Assembly: GCA_034401135.1 (NCBI GenBank)
Contig: JAWZSP010000007.1
Coordinates: 1,116,001 to 1,180,000, forward strand
Length of the DNA stretch: 64,000 nucleotides
Direction of reading: 5' to 3'
From: Volutella citrinella
Taxonomy: Eukaryota > Ascomycota > Sordariomycetes > Hypocreales > Nectriaceae
Shown here piece by piece: positions 44,784-55,398 of the stretch. Below the pieces are notes generated by a model. It saw nothing but the letters and a program-made list of their open reading frames with translations, made no database searches and was not told where the DNA came from. The translations under genes were made by a program, and so were the position numbers. Positions within the stretch are counted from its first letter, which is position 1. Each line of letters begins with the position of its first letter.

Positions 44784-45391
44784 GATTCAAACGGAGTAAT
44801 TACCAATAAATGGATGACGATGCAGAGTTGGGAATATGTCGCAGCTGGTTCCGCTTGGCGGGCGGTGGAGTGGCCGCGCGGGGAAGCCCACGGGATGTAG
44901 AGTAGGCAGGTACTGTCCAGCTGAATCCACCACAACCCCAAGCCGAGGCATCATGACACCACACCATGCGCAAATAAATACCGAAACCTCGATATTGCCC
45001 CAATAGGCCTTGAATGTCATCTGTGTTTCACATGTATGTACAAAAGGGGGTTCTGTCCCATGGAGCCGAGAACGCATGACGCATCGCTTTTCCAGGTGCT
45101 GAACAGCATCACTCGGGGAGCTGCAGTTACATTACCGATTGTGTCGCCGAAAAAAGAGTTCAAATTATATCAAGTAAGTGGCGAGTGAACAATAGGCTGC
45201 GAATACAGTGTGCCTCCCAATTCATTCACCATGAGCAAACCACTTTCTCTCCTTCAGCAGTCGCTTATTCCGTGAACGAATTGCCATTCAACATAAAACA
45301 TTGAAGATTACCTCTGCAAAGCAGAACGAGAGAAACTTGCAGCTGCGCTCCCGAGGACTGTAGGTGAGGCCACTTTAATCTTGTCATAAAA
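44784..45391. other. Intergenic, 0.6 kb
   Basis: Promoter of the NmrA/SDR-like gene and 3' region of the MGCFQSK gene (both minus). No gene seen. Confidence 0.5.
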
Positions 45392-45778
45392 TTACTTCGG
45401 GCTCTCGTCTGTAGCACCGGGCTCCTCTTGTGCGGGCTCACTTGATGGCACAAGTAGAGGCTCGTTGGCCGGTTCTTGATCCATGCTGTCGCCCGCCTTG
45501 TGCTTCTTCTTCCCCTTGCTCCCCTTAGATTTGTGGTTCCTCTTCTTCTTTCCGCTGCTGGATTTCTTTTTCTTCTCGCTTTTTTTGCTTTTGCTAGAGC
45601 AAAGTCGACCACATTTAGTACAACGTTCTTTTAGGCGGAGACCGCAATCCTCGCACTTCTTGGACTTCTTGGAGCTGCCATGAGACTTTGCTGAAGACCT
45701 GCTCCTACTATCTTTGCTGGAGGAGCTCTTTTTCTTATGTTTCTTGTCCTCCTCTGGCTTACTCTGGAAACAACCCAT
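45392..45778 (-). CDS. Small MGCFQSK Lys/Ser-rich protein with CxxC pairs, predicted N-acylated
   Basis: Single exon, 128 aa. MGCFQSK fits N-myristoylation at Gly2 with palmitoylation at Cys3. Residues 10-41 are Lys/Ser/Arg-rich (HKKKSSSSKDSRSRSS). A compact cysteine motif C42-X2-C45-X7-C53-X2-C56, with C60 after it, could bind zinc as a small ribbon. A second Lys/Ser run follows, then an acidic Pro/Glu-rich tail (about 95-128). The basic runs next to a lipidated N-terminus would favour binding to acidic phospholipids. The family is not recognised. It lies 1.9 kb upstream of another MGC..SK gene, with the NmrA/SDR-like gene between; all are on the same strand. Confidence 0.75.
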   Translation of the reverse strand: MGCFQSKPEEDKKHKKKSSSSKDSRSRSSAKSHGSSKKSKKCEDCGLRLKERCTKCGRLCSSKSKKSEKKKKSSSGKKKRNHKSKGSKGKKKHKAGDSMDQEPANEPLLVPSSEPAQEEPGATDESPK

Positions 45779-46582
45779 TGTTACTGATGAATTGATATCG
45801 AAATTCGAGAATTGTAGTTTACGAGAAAGGCTTGGACGAGCGCGAAGTACCAGTTGAACAAATATCTGAAACACACCCTATATAAGTCAATATATCGGTG
45901 TGTGATTCAGCACAAGGGTGGGCAAGCGGTATCTCGATTGTCTCCAAAGATTTGCATCGTCACTAGTTCGAAGCTGGATGTTCGTGAGTAAAGGCTCGTC
46001 GTGTTTGCAGACGTTGGCCCCGATGACAGCAAATGTCCAAATATGCTCCCTTTGAGTTGGATCATCACGATTACATCGCACATTCCTACGCCACACGCAC
46101 AAAGGCACGCGGCCTTGGCGGAATGATGGTGAATCTTCGAGTCTACGTCTCTTATTATGTTCAGTTTAAATGCATTATAGGCAGCTCACAATGGCCCAAG
46201 CTAACAGGTCGAACAAGAGGCAGGGCTCAGAGAAACACACTTGGGCCACCTCACTTGCATGGTTCACAAATTGTTTTTTTCAGCATCGCAAGTCACCAGA
46301 TATTTTCTCGAATCAAGTCTTCTGTTGTGCAGCTACATGTACGGACAAACCAAAAACGCAACCTCCTTGGCGTCATCTCCGAACATAAAGCTCGATGCTG
46401 CCCTCCTATCGTTCATGTTTCCAGAAGACATCTTCGTTTTCATCAGCAACCATAGATCGGACACTGAACAGATGTGAATGGCCACAACCTCATCACCCCA
46501 TTGTCTGCGATCCGTGGACGCTGTAATCCCAACCGGAATGTTTAGCCGGCTCTTGATCCTTGGCAAGCCCCAATAGATTTCC
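45779..46582. other. Intergenic, 0.8 kb
   Basis: Promoter of the MGCFQSK gene and the 3' region of the CxxC/PPPY gene. It is less GC-rich than coding neighbours. A 140-codon plus-strand frame from an ATG at 46033 is open but featureless and was rejected. Confidence 0.5.
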
Positions 46583-47155
46583 CTACTTTGGAGTAGTGGG
46601 CGCCGACGGATTGCGGCGACGAGCCTCAACATCGCGGCGACGGGCCCCATTGCGGCGATGACGAGCCACTTCCAGGTAGAAACGAGCCGTATTGCGGTAG
46701 AGATGAGCCACATTCAGGTAGTAAAGCATAAATGCCCGAACGGGATCCACGCCCACCGTGTAAGGTGGGGGGGCATCTCGAGCCGTTTGGGCATCTCGAG
46801 CGGCTTGGCCATCTCGAGCAGCCTGGCCATCTCGAGCGGTTTGGGCCGTGTAAGGAGGGGGGGCATCCAGAGGGGCATGAGCAGTGTAAGGCTGGGCCGG
46901 CGCATTGCGGCGACGATGAGCCTCATTGCGGCCACCAGGAACCTCATTGCGGCGACGAGCCTCATTCAGGTGGTGAAGACGAACTGCCCGAGCGTGATTC
47001 GCGCCCGCCGGATAAGCCGGGGGGCAATCTCGAGCGGTACGAGCCTCGTGGTGGCAAGTACGGCACACACGATCGTAAAAGGTTCGATTAGTATCAGGCT
47101 GGTCGGCGAACAAGTCGTGAGAATGAACAAAGCCACCGCAGATGATGCAAAACAT
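46583..47155 (-). CDS. CxxC zinc-ribbon-like protein with PPPY motifs and tandem repeats
   Basis: Single exon from the ATG at 47155, 190 aa. The N-terminus has two CxxC pairs: C3/C6 (FCIICGG) and C31/C34 (CRTCHH), a likely zinc-binding unit, with histidines close by. The middle is Ala/Arg-rich and contains two APPPYT segments (PPxY motifs, known ligands of WW domains such as those in Rsp5/Nedd4 ubiquitin ligases). Between them are four 6-residue repeats of the type ARDGQA, encoded by 18-nt tandem units at 46771-46842. The end is strongly basic, with repeated RRR and RRN groups. Composition and repeats suggest a fast-evolving, lineage-specific protein. No function is known; WW-domain partnering is inference from the motif. 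Confidence 0.65.
   Translation of the reverse strand: MFCIICGGFVHSHDLFADQPDTNRTFYDRVCRTCHHEARTARDCPPAYPAGANHARAVRLHHLNEARRRNEVPGGRNEAHRRRNAPAQPYTAHAPLDAPPPYTAQTARDGQAARDGQAARDAQTARDAPPPYTVGVDPVRAFMLYYLNVAHLYRNTARFYLEVARHRRNGARRRDVEARRRNPSAPTTPK
46771..46842 (-). repeat. Four 18-nt tandem units (ARDGQA/ARDAQT)
   Basis: Units at 46771, 46789, 46807 and 46825, each containing CATCTCGAGC on the plus strand. They are in frame with the CxxC/PPPY gene. Both flanks carry a similar GTGTAAGG...GGGGGCATC segment encoding PPPYT, so the whole block looks like a larger duplication. Confidence 0.85.
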
Positions 47156-47737
47156 CTTGTCAAGAGTATTGGGTCGTTGAGTGCTGAGTAGAAAGACTGA
47201 GTCCAGATCAAGGGTTGGTAGTGAGATTCGGGTCCGATACGGAGAAGGAGATGGGAGGCATTGCAAGAGGATGGGTTACTAGGCCTTATATGCCCCGGCG
47301 GAGGTTTGGACTGCAGCGAGTTCGAGCGTGTTCCCTCGAGATATGCAGCCTCCCGCGAGGCCAATGTTCGACGAATGTTTGCGGGTATCTATTCGCTTTT
47401 GAGGGGAGCGCGAAATGCCATGCATCACGGCAAGCTGCATGGTGTTGAGTTGCGAGAGCGTGTTCTAAGGCACTAAGGAGTATGATCATGGAACCGAACA
47501 TGACGATGAGTCAACAGTGCTTTACTTGTTCACTGTTCCCATGTCACTAGAGCTACACAAGACGAGGGTGGAGATGTTCCGCGCGAGTTCATTCTTCCGT
47601 TATGCCCCTGAGTGGGTGTGTGTGTGCGTGTGTCCGTATTACTGAGGTATCGTGCTTGCTCTCGCCAAACGCCAATAAATACAAAACATCGTAGTAGAAG
47701 AGTCAGTCCAATAGATTGCTGCAAGTTCGCTCGGTGT
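47156..47737. other. Intergenic, 0.58 kb
   Basis: Promoter of the CxxC/PPPY gene and 3' end of the hemerythrin gene. A GT-rich microsatellite lies at about 47614-47632. No gene seen. Confidence 0.5.
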
Positions 47738-48821
47738 TCAAATCTTCGAGTCAGCGGCATCGGCGAGATGTCGCAGAGCATACAGCTCCTGCGGGTTTCC
47801 TTGGGCATCGCAGCTGGTAAACTTCCACCAGGAGCCGTACCACGAGCCCGCAATGTTGGTCATTCCCCACTTGATGGGCGCGGGCATGGGCGGCCAGTTG
47901 GCCCACATGCCCTCCTCGGCAGTGCGGTCGAGGTTCATGAGGAAGAAGGGCACGACGTCGAGCATACCCGCCTTGGTGACGGTCTTCTTGCCCCAGTCCT
48001 TGAAGGTGGCACCAGCTTCGATGCCCTCAGGAGAGTCGGGCTCGGGGGCCCTGGGGTGGTCCGCGAGCGCGGCGATGGTGGGGATCTCATTATGGAAGTG
48101 GTACTCAAAATCCTTCTTGAACGAGTCCATAATGCGAACCAGCTCCTTGCCGTCGAAGAACCCGGGCGACTCGAGCGTGGTCAGATACGTGTTGAACTCG
48201 CCGAGGCCACCGAGGAAAGACTCTGTTAGGATGCGGGCATCTCAGTCAGCGGCCGACACGACGGGTCTGGCTATCTCGCCTGGCAATCGGGGTCCAGTTC
48301 AATCATACCATGTTCTTGGTGGGTCTCAGCCCATACCTCCTCACCACCGCCGAGAAGGGTCTGGATCTTGGGGAAGAGGTTCTCCTCCTCATCGTCGTGG
48401 TGCGACTTGACGAAACGGAACCAGGTCAACGAGTAGCCGATGAAGTCGGCCTTGTCAACGTCGTGAATGTGCTCGGCCTGAAGGTAGATGGAGTTGAAGC
48501 CGCGGAGGATTGCGTTGTGAAGAAGCGCCATGTGCGTAGCGCCCGTCGTGAATAGATCCGTCTATAGGGAAAGTAGTCGTGTGTTAGCTGCGTTACGTGT
48601 CCATGGCTGCGCATGATGGGAATCATGGGATCGGGGCATCATGTCGTCGAATGACTGACCTTTTTGGTTTGATACTGGGGCGTCACGACGAGCTTGGCAG
48701 GCCCATCGGCCCATTGCTTGGTGGGCGCAGTGGAAGTCATGAGGAAGGGCGATTTGTTGAGGAAGAAGGCAGCAAGAATAGCTTGGAAGGCCACAAAGAG
48801 GGCGATGGTTACGCGCGACAT
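47738..48821 (-). CDS. Membrane-anchored hemerythrin (HHE) domain protein
   Basis: Exons 48821-48660, 48561-48309 and 48222-47738; 299 aa. Residues 4-22 (VTIALFVAFQAILAAFFL) form a signal anchor or signal peptide. The HHE cation-binding four-helix bundle spans about 56-185: TGATHMALLHNAILRG (His64, His69), FVKSHHDDEEENLFPK (His pair followed by Asp/Glu), AETHQEH near the second intron, and FEYHFHNEIP. These match the H...HHxxE...H...H pattern of hemerythrin-like domains that bind a diiron centre or other metals. The C-terminal 100 residues, with several Trp (WANWPPMPAPIKW, WYGSWWKFTSCD), are conserved in the fungal branch. Function in fungi is unclear; oxygen/iron sensing or detoxification has been proposed for the domain in general. 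It sits between the CxxC/PPPY gene and a zinc transporter. Confidence 0.88.
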
Positions 48822-49508
48822 GATGGCGAGAGAAGGAAGGGAGAGGGTGCAACGGCTCCGGGGGCGACGGGGATGGCCAGTTATGAGGGGCACCACCTTT
48901 CGGACATTTGCTGGTTCCCCGGGCACAAGAGTGGGAGCGGATGCAGTGGTTCGATGTCCGAACGTCCAAACCCGCAATGCAACAGGGGAGCTTGCGCGAG
49001 CTGGTGTGGGCCTTGGGCTGAATAACTGCGGCGCTGTCATTGGCAGGTCGTCGTGTCATGGGCCTGCCGATCCGACGCAACGGGCGACGCGGACGCTAAA
49101 TTGGTCCGTGGTCCGACACTCTTCGGAGTTTCTTGGTGGGGCTCCGGCGCCGACTGTGGACACATTCGGAGGGTTCCAGCCTTCCTGGCGGTGGGGAGAC
49201 AGCTACGAGGGATTCAACGTGGGCAGGGGACAAAATGCGAGTATTGTAAGCAAGTAAGCCATGGTGTTCATTCCAGTCTTTCCAGTCTTGATTGATTCTC
49301 ACGGTGATAACCATGATAAATCCCCGCAGCTACCATTAGCAGAGGTATAGTAGTTGGACTTAGCTGTCATGTAGTTGTACATCCGTGGATAAAACCCAGT
49401 CCCTTTTCTCTCGCAACGCCAGCAAATACCCTCAGCACCCCGCCAAAAGCGCCATCTCGGCAAGTCTATGTACACATCTAATAAATGGCCCCGTCACCTT
49501 GCCGGTTT
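48822..49508. other. Intergenic, 0.69 kb
   Basis: Promoter of the hemerythrin gene and 3' end of the ZIP gene. Upstream of the hemerythrin ATG the minus strand reads CT-rich. No gene seen. Confidence 0.5.
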
Positions 49509-50969
49509 CTAGGCAAAGGCGCCAACGACTGCCATCAAAAAGGCTCCTCCAATCACAGCGATGAATGCCCGCACCCGCCGTTTGCCCTTGAGCACCTTGT
49601 AGCTCTTCTCGGACAGGAAATCCTCAGCGAGGAGCTGCACGAAGCCCGAGTAGAGAAGCAGGCCAGACGAAATGGCGTTCATGAACCCAACCACAAGTAG
49701 GCCGCCCATGCTACGAGGATCATACAAGCCGTGGACAATCAGTCCAATGGCCTGCCCGATGGGCGTCGTCATCCCATACGCCAGCACCATTAGCCAGGGG
49801 CGGTACGACTTCCTCGGGAATTGAATGGCGGCGATGCGGCCACCCAACGCCATGCCCTCGAATGCCTGGTGGAAACTGATGGCCACAAGAAACACTACAA
49901 AGGCTGGTCCCGTTGCCACTGACACTGCCATGCCGATGAAGACGCTGTGGAAGAGAATGCCCGCCTCGAGCAGAACGCACTGCAGAAGCTTCCGGTCGCG
50001 TTCCTCGGCCGTCTGAGGCCCGGGGGTCATCGGGGTCATCGGAGTCATTGGGGTTGCTGCGGATTCTTCGGGTTTGAGCGCAGAGTATTGTCCATTCTGG
50101 CGGGCTGCGCCATTCGACGAGATGGGGTCGAGCTCGTCCATATCCAGGTCAAGATCAGAGTCGCCGTCTTGGAAGTCATCCCTCAACTTTGACGTCTCGC
50201 CGACATTCGGGGTCGATTCAGGGAGGGGCGATGCGCCACTGACCAGCCCGTGGTGAGCATCCATATCGTCTAGCAGAATGTCTGGCGGTCGTGGGCCAGC
50301 TCTGCTCTCCCCGAAGCCCGTCGTGTCTTGCGGGTGTGCCTCGCCCTCCACGTCATCATTCTCGTCCCAGGCATGTGAGTGCGAGTGTGAGTGTCCCGCT
50401 CCACGCGAGGTGAGGAAGGATTCCACACCGATAACAATGATGGCGGCGACCATGGCGACGACGCCGGGTAGGGGGGTGTAGCCTTCGCTGAAGAAGTAGG
50501 GGAGACACGGGTCGGTCATGTTCTCGAAGGCGGTCGGCAGCAGGTGGACAAAGGCGGTCGCAAGTAAGACACCGGTCCCGAAATGTTGGCAGTAGAAAAT
50601 AATCCTTCGCTGTCGATGGCCGGTCGTTGTGCGACGTGATATCAGAGGGAACCCGCACGCTGGTTAACACAGGTTAGCAAGCGACGGCGGAAGGGAGGCT
50701 GTCCCCAACACGTACCCAGGGTGCTCACGGCCAAGATGAGGACCAGTGCGAAAACATGAGCAGAGGTGTCATAGTCATGACCGGCTCCAGAGCCGCACTT
50801 GGGCCTCTCACCCTCATCTTTTCTTCGCTGGAGCTCGGCGAGGATCAAGTGCGTGGGGAGAGAAGACCATGAGTCTCCTGAGGGGCCTGGGGTGCCGGGT
50901 TAGTAAATGGAAGCAGAACAAGGAAGCATCGGATGCAGTACCACGCGGCGCAAGGGCGGGGTCGCTCAT
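49509..50969 (-). CDS. ZIP-family zinc transporter
   Basis: Three exons: 50969-50942 (28 nt), 50886-50716, 50659-49509; 449 aa. The first intron (55 nt) contains a perfect TACTAAC branch site and supplies the start MSDPALAPRG; without it no in-frame ATG precedes TM1. Eight membrane helices are expected: AHVFALVLILAVSTL; FGTGVLLATAFVHLLPTAFE (metal-site His); GVVAMVAAIIVIGVESFL; after the loop, LLEAGILFHSVFIGMAV with His; ISFHQAFEGMALGGRIA, the ZIP signature with HxxxE; and three more. The cytosolic loop between TM3 and TM4 has the His cluster GHSHSHSHAW, long acidic stretches and MTP repeats. This fits Zrt1/Zrt2-type plasma-membrane zinc uptake. No obvious zinc-responsive element was found upstream by eye. 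Confidence 0.95.
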
Positions 50970-52196
50970 CTCAATGGCGATGTGCTGTGAAAGCCTCTGT
51001 GTAGGGCGTCGTCAAGTGCCGGGACGCCTTTCTCATGGCAGCGCAGCTAGAGGACACGATGGTTACGGCAAACACCGGGCGGACACATTCTTCGGGACCA
51101 AAAAGGTAGCAGGTGCGTCACTGGTGGGTTTGCGCGTTAGGGGGCACCGCAGAGCGCGCATAATCCTCGGCAGAGGGCCCATGACAGCGGACGCCACCTG
51201 AAACCAAGCAGACGCCTATTTGTTGACCCGTACAGGAACACAGTTTGTCAGTCGCCTTGTGCCTGAATGTGGCTCAACGGTCGGAGTTGGTGATCATGAT
51301 TGCAGCGCACAACGTTCGTTCACGCGACACCACCCACCCAGACGGACCAGGACTGGAGGGATATGCGCAGGATGCGCCCGCGGAGAACGGGGCCCTGTTG
51401 GAAGCTGCGTGCTTATTAGTGCGTGCCGTGGTCGCACACGCCAAGGGCGGTCTTACGCAGGGGTCCGACGGGTGGCAGTTGGCAGCGGCATCTGGCGGCT
51501 GCCGTTGCCCGTCTGGCTGGACGCACAGTCGGTGGCCTGAAGAAGCACACGCTCGATTCGAGGCTGAACACCAAACCACCAACGCAAACTCTCCGAACAC
51601 ATGGCCGATCCCGACGCCGTGGCACTCGGAATAATGTTCCGGGTTAAGAAAAAAAAGGAACAAAGAAAAAAAAAACGCGCAAGAGGTTGCCACGCTCCCA
51701 TTTTCAGCATGCCACTCATGCTGTAGTCTTCCCCACCCCCGCAACGCCTGGTGCATCGTGACCTGGTGGATGGGGTATCGTCAGAACCCCGGAATAGCTT
51801 CGGACGAGCCCCCACATCGGACCCGGCAACCCCCCGCAGAAGCCGGTTCAAGCTCGGATATACGCCGGGTCGCTGATCCCGCAACGACCTTTCACGAGTC
51901 CCATGATGGTTAGATGCCCACTCACATGGGCCCAGCCTGCTCAAGAAACCATCTGTATGGTTATATAGACCTGCTTCGTCCCGCTGTAAAGTGGGCTTCG
52001 TGTTCCCGCATCATGCTTCACCGGCTGAATTGCGGGAGCGATGGAGGTCAGATGCTGGCTCGAAACAGCCGACGAGCAGGGCCGACGGGTTCGCCTCGAG
52101 GGCCTTGAGTCGCTTATAAAAGATGGCACGCTGCCTCTGTCGTCTGTGGCCTCCTTGGCCCAGACTCCATCGCCATCGTTATTGTACAGACCCAAG
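50970..52196. promoter_or_regulatory. Divergent promoter region of ZIP and GH3 genes
   Basis: 1.2 kb. A-rich runs at 51650-51675. The GH3 gene has a TATA box (TATAAAAG, 52115-52122) 75 nt before its ATG. Open frames on both strands in 51245-51950 look random. Confidence 0.55.
52115..52122 (+). promoter_or_regulatory. TATA box of the GH3 gene
   Basis: TATAAAAG, 75-82 nt upstream of the ATG at 52197, followed by a short leader. Good core-promoter match. Confidence 0.65.
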
Positions 52197-54778
52197 ATGT
52201 CTTTGGTCGATATTCCAGCAGTGCTCTCCAAGCTCACCCTTGAGGAGAAGGTATATTGGCCCACCCCCACCGCTGATGATTACTCTCCATGGATGGCCAA
52301 TGGCTAACATACATCGGGGTGTAGATTTCTCTTCTTGCGGGCAAGGATCTATGGGAGACCGTTCCCATTCCGGAGAAGGGTGTTCCCAATGTCAAGGTTT
52401 CTGACGGCCCCAATGGTGCCCGAGGAGGCGCCTTTGTCAACGGTACCACTGCTGCTTGCTTCCCCGCCGCCAGTTTGATGGCCTCGACCTTTGATGTTGA
52501 GCTAGCTCGACGCATCGGATCTGCTCTCGCCGACGAAACACACTCCAAGGGCGCTCGATGCCTGTTGGCACCCACCATGTGTCTTCACCGACACCCTCTC
52601 GGCGGCCGTAACTTTGAGTCTTTCTCCGAGGACCCGTTCCTCACTGGTAAGATGGCCGCTCGCGTCGTCGAGGGTCTTCAGGACAAGGGCGTTGCCGGCA
52701 CTATCAAGCATTTTGCCGTCAACGAGCAGGAGACTGACCGACTCCACGTCAACGAGATTGTCGACGAGAGAACCCTCCGTGAGCTCTATCTCAAGCCTTT
52801 CGAGATTGCTGTCAAGGAGGCTAAGCCTTGGGCTGTTATGACTGCCTATAACAAGGTCAACGGCGACCACTGCGACTCCCAGCCCTTCACTCTGAAGCAG
52901 GTCCTGCGCGAGGAGTGGGGATGGGACGGCCTTGTTATGAGCGACTGGGGTGGTGTCAACTCTACTGCTGAGTCCCTTAACATGGGCCTGGATCTTGAGA
53001 TGCCTGGTCCCACACGGTGGAGGAAGACCGAGGAGGTTGTTGCTGCTGTCAAGGAGGGCAAGGTGTCCGAGAAGACTATTGATGAGCGAGCTACCCGCGT
53101 CCTTGAGTTCCTCGAGCGCCTCAAGTGCTTTGAGGACCCTACTATCCCCCCTGAGCAGGCGATCAACAACCCCGAACACCAGGCTCTCATCCGAGAAGCA
53201 GGTTCTAAGGGTATCGTCCTCCTTAAGAACGAGAACCAGGTCCTGCCCCTATCAAAGGAGAAGGTCAAGGGCAAGAAGATTGCCTTGATGGGTTACGCTA
53301 AGACCGGCCTTGCTCACGGTGGCGGCAGTGCTTCTGTCAACGCCCACTACAAGGTCACCCCTTGGGATGCCATGCACGAGGCCCTCGGCGACAGCGTCGA
53401 GTTCACCTATGCCCAGGGTGCCCACACCTTCCGCATGCTTCCCCCGATTGAAGACAACGTTGTCGACCTTGCGGGCACGGCTGGATTCACCTGGAAGATG
53501 TATGAGCCCGGTAGCACCGAGCCTATCGAGTTCAAGCACGGCCAGCCCAAGTCCGAGGTCAACATTCTCGACTCATTCGGCTTCAGCAACAAGGAGGTGT
53601 CTCTGGAGGGCACCTTCACCGCCCCCAAGACCGACTCTTACTACTTCACCTGCACGGGTGTCGGCCCCAGCAAGCTTGTCATCAACGACAAGGTCATCTA
53701 CGAGCAGACAGACAACTGCGCCGATCCTATGGGCTTCCTCTTTGGTGGCGCCCCTGCCACCGAAATCCAGGTCCCCTTTGAGGCTGGCAAGGAGTACAAG
53801 ATTCTGATCCACACTGCTCCCCCTGTGCCTATCGAGGGCGGCCCCGATATCGGTATCCTCGAGGGCCGTGTTGGCTGCCGAGTTGGATACATGTCTGCCG
53901 CTGAGCACGACAAGGATCTGCTTGCTGAGGCTGTCGAGGTCGCCAAGGCCAATGACTATGCCGTCATCTTCACTGGCCATGAGCCCGCCTGGGAGACTGA
54001 GGGTCAGGACCAGTTCAGCTTCAACCTGCCCAAGGATGGCAGCCAGGACCGCCTGATCGCCGCTGTGGCTGCTGTTAACCCCAACACCGTCGTGGTCAAC
54101 TCCACCGGTGTGGCTGTCGCTATGCCTTGGCTGGGCCAGATCCAGGGTCTTGTCCAGAGCTGGTTCGCTGGCCAGGAGTGCGGCAATGCTATTGCCGATG
54201 TCCTGACTGGCGCCCAGACCCCCGAGGGCCATCTCTGCTGTACCTTCCCCAAGAAGCTCGAGGATTGCCCGGCGCACGGCAACTTCCCTGGTGAGGTTGT
54301 CGATGGCCAGCTCACTGTCGAGTACAAGGAGGGAGTGTTCATCGGTTACCGACACTTCGATCGCCTCTCTGCCGACAAGGTCAACTTCCCCTTCGGCTTC
54401 GGTCTATCTTACACTTCATTCGCCGTGTCCGACCTTGAGGTGCGGGAGAGCGGTGATGACTACACCACCACCGTGAAGGTCGCCAACACCGGCAGCGTCG
54501 TTGGTGGTCTTGCCGTGCAGGCGTATGTGGGTGCCGCCCAGAATGCTGCGGAGAACCCCATCAAGCAGCTTGCTGCCTTCAAGAAGGTCACTGTGAAGCC
54601 TGGAGAGACCGCCACCGTCGAGCTCCCCATTAGTGCCCGCGACATCGCCTTCTTCGACGTCGCTTCTCAGAAGTGGGTCGTCAAGGGTGGTGACTACAAG
54701 TTCCAGATTGGCAAGTCGGCGCAGGATATTGTTGCTGAAGCCGTTGTTGCCGTCAAGGAGCAGAGCTTTGCTGTTTAA
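52197..54778 (+). CDS. GH3 beta-glucosidase with PA14 domain
   Basis: Exons 52197-52250 and 52325-54778; 835 aa. There is no signal peptide (MSLVDIPAVLSKLTLEEK), so the enzyme is probably intracellular. The GH3 N-terminal barrel runs to about residue 300: KVSDGPNGARG, HRHPLGGRNFESFSEDPFL, GTIKHFAVNEQETDR, MTAYNKVNG and GLVMSDWGGV with nucleophile Asp225. A PA14 domain is inserted at about 395-555 (EGTFTAPKTDSYYFTCTGVGPSKLVINDK), as in fungal and bacterial GH3 beta-glucosidases of this branch. The (alpha/beta)6 sandwich follows, then the fibronectin type III-like domain FGFGLSYTSFAVSDLEV to the end. The enzyme releases glucose from beta-glucosides such as cellobiose; intracellular members act on imported sugars. 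A TATA box lies 75 nt upstream. Confidence 0.95.
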
Positions 54779-55398
54779 AAATAGAGAGTGATAGATTTAG
54801 CGATTTAGCGTATAGAAAGAACACTTGTACATGGCCCACTTGAGCAATGCAGCACCACAAGGCAGTTCAGCGTGATGTCTACAGCACCTATCTGTGACTA
54901 CTTAGTACTTCTTTATCCCCCAGCAAAGGGACGCGAGCATAAACATACTAATAGTACGATTTGCTCATACCCGGAGCTATTTGTTCCTACTCCAAAGAAG
55001 CGAAAAAAAAAAATATTCCAATTAAAAGATGTCTCACATTCACCCCTTTTCGCTACGACATGATATCTCATTCTCGATTATTCTGGGAGATTCGCTCGAG
55101 GCACAATTGCTTGTTCTACCCTGGATAGGCGTGAGCACCGAGGCAGGCGCATTCAGCCTCACTGAGGAACAAAGGGTGCACAGACGAACCCTGGGCCAAT
55201 GAAGGGCTGACTGCGGGGTCAGCCCATCGAAGGAGCTAGAAGGCAGCTCCTACCCTTTTCTTCCCCACCACAATCGCCTGGGTGACGACGGAACTCCTCA
55301 TAACTTCGACTCCGCCCTTGGGAGAATTAAACTTTGTGTGTATTTTAACGAGACAGTTGGTTCTGAGCGCTTCCACCCGATACCCAGACACAAACATA
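54779..55398. other. Intergenic, 0.62 kb
   Basis: AT-rich 3' region of the GH3 gene (A-run at 55003-55014) and the promoter of sti1. No gene seen. Heat-shock elements (nGAAn arrays) were looked for just upstream of sti1 and only isolated units were found. Confidence 0.5.

Noticed and set aside
46033..46455. 140-codon plus-strand frame starting MSKYAPFELDHHDY
   Set aside because: It has an ATG but the rest is featureless and no promoter or conserved motif is visible. Kept only as a note.
53573..54355. 260-codon minus-strand frame inside the GH3 gene
   Set aside because: Antisense shadow with no features; the sense frame is a conserved enzyme.
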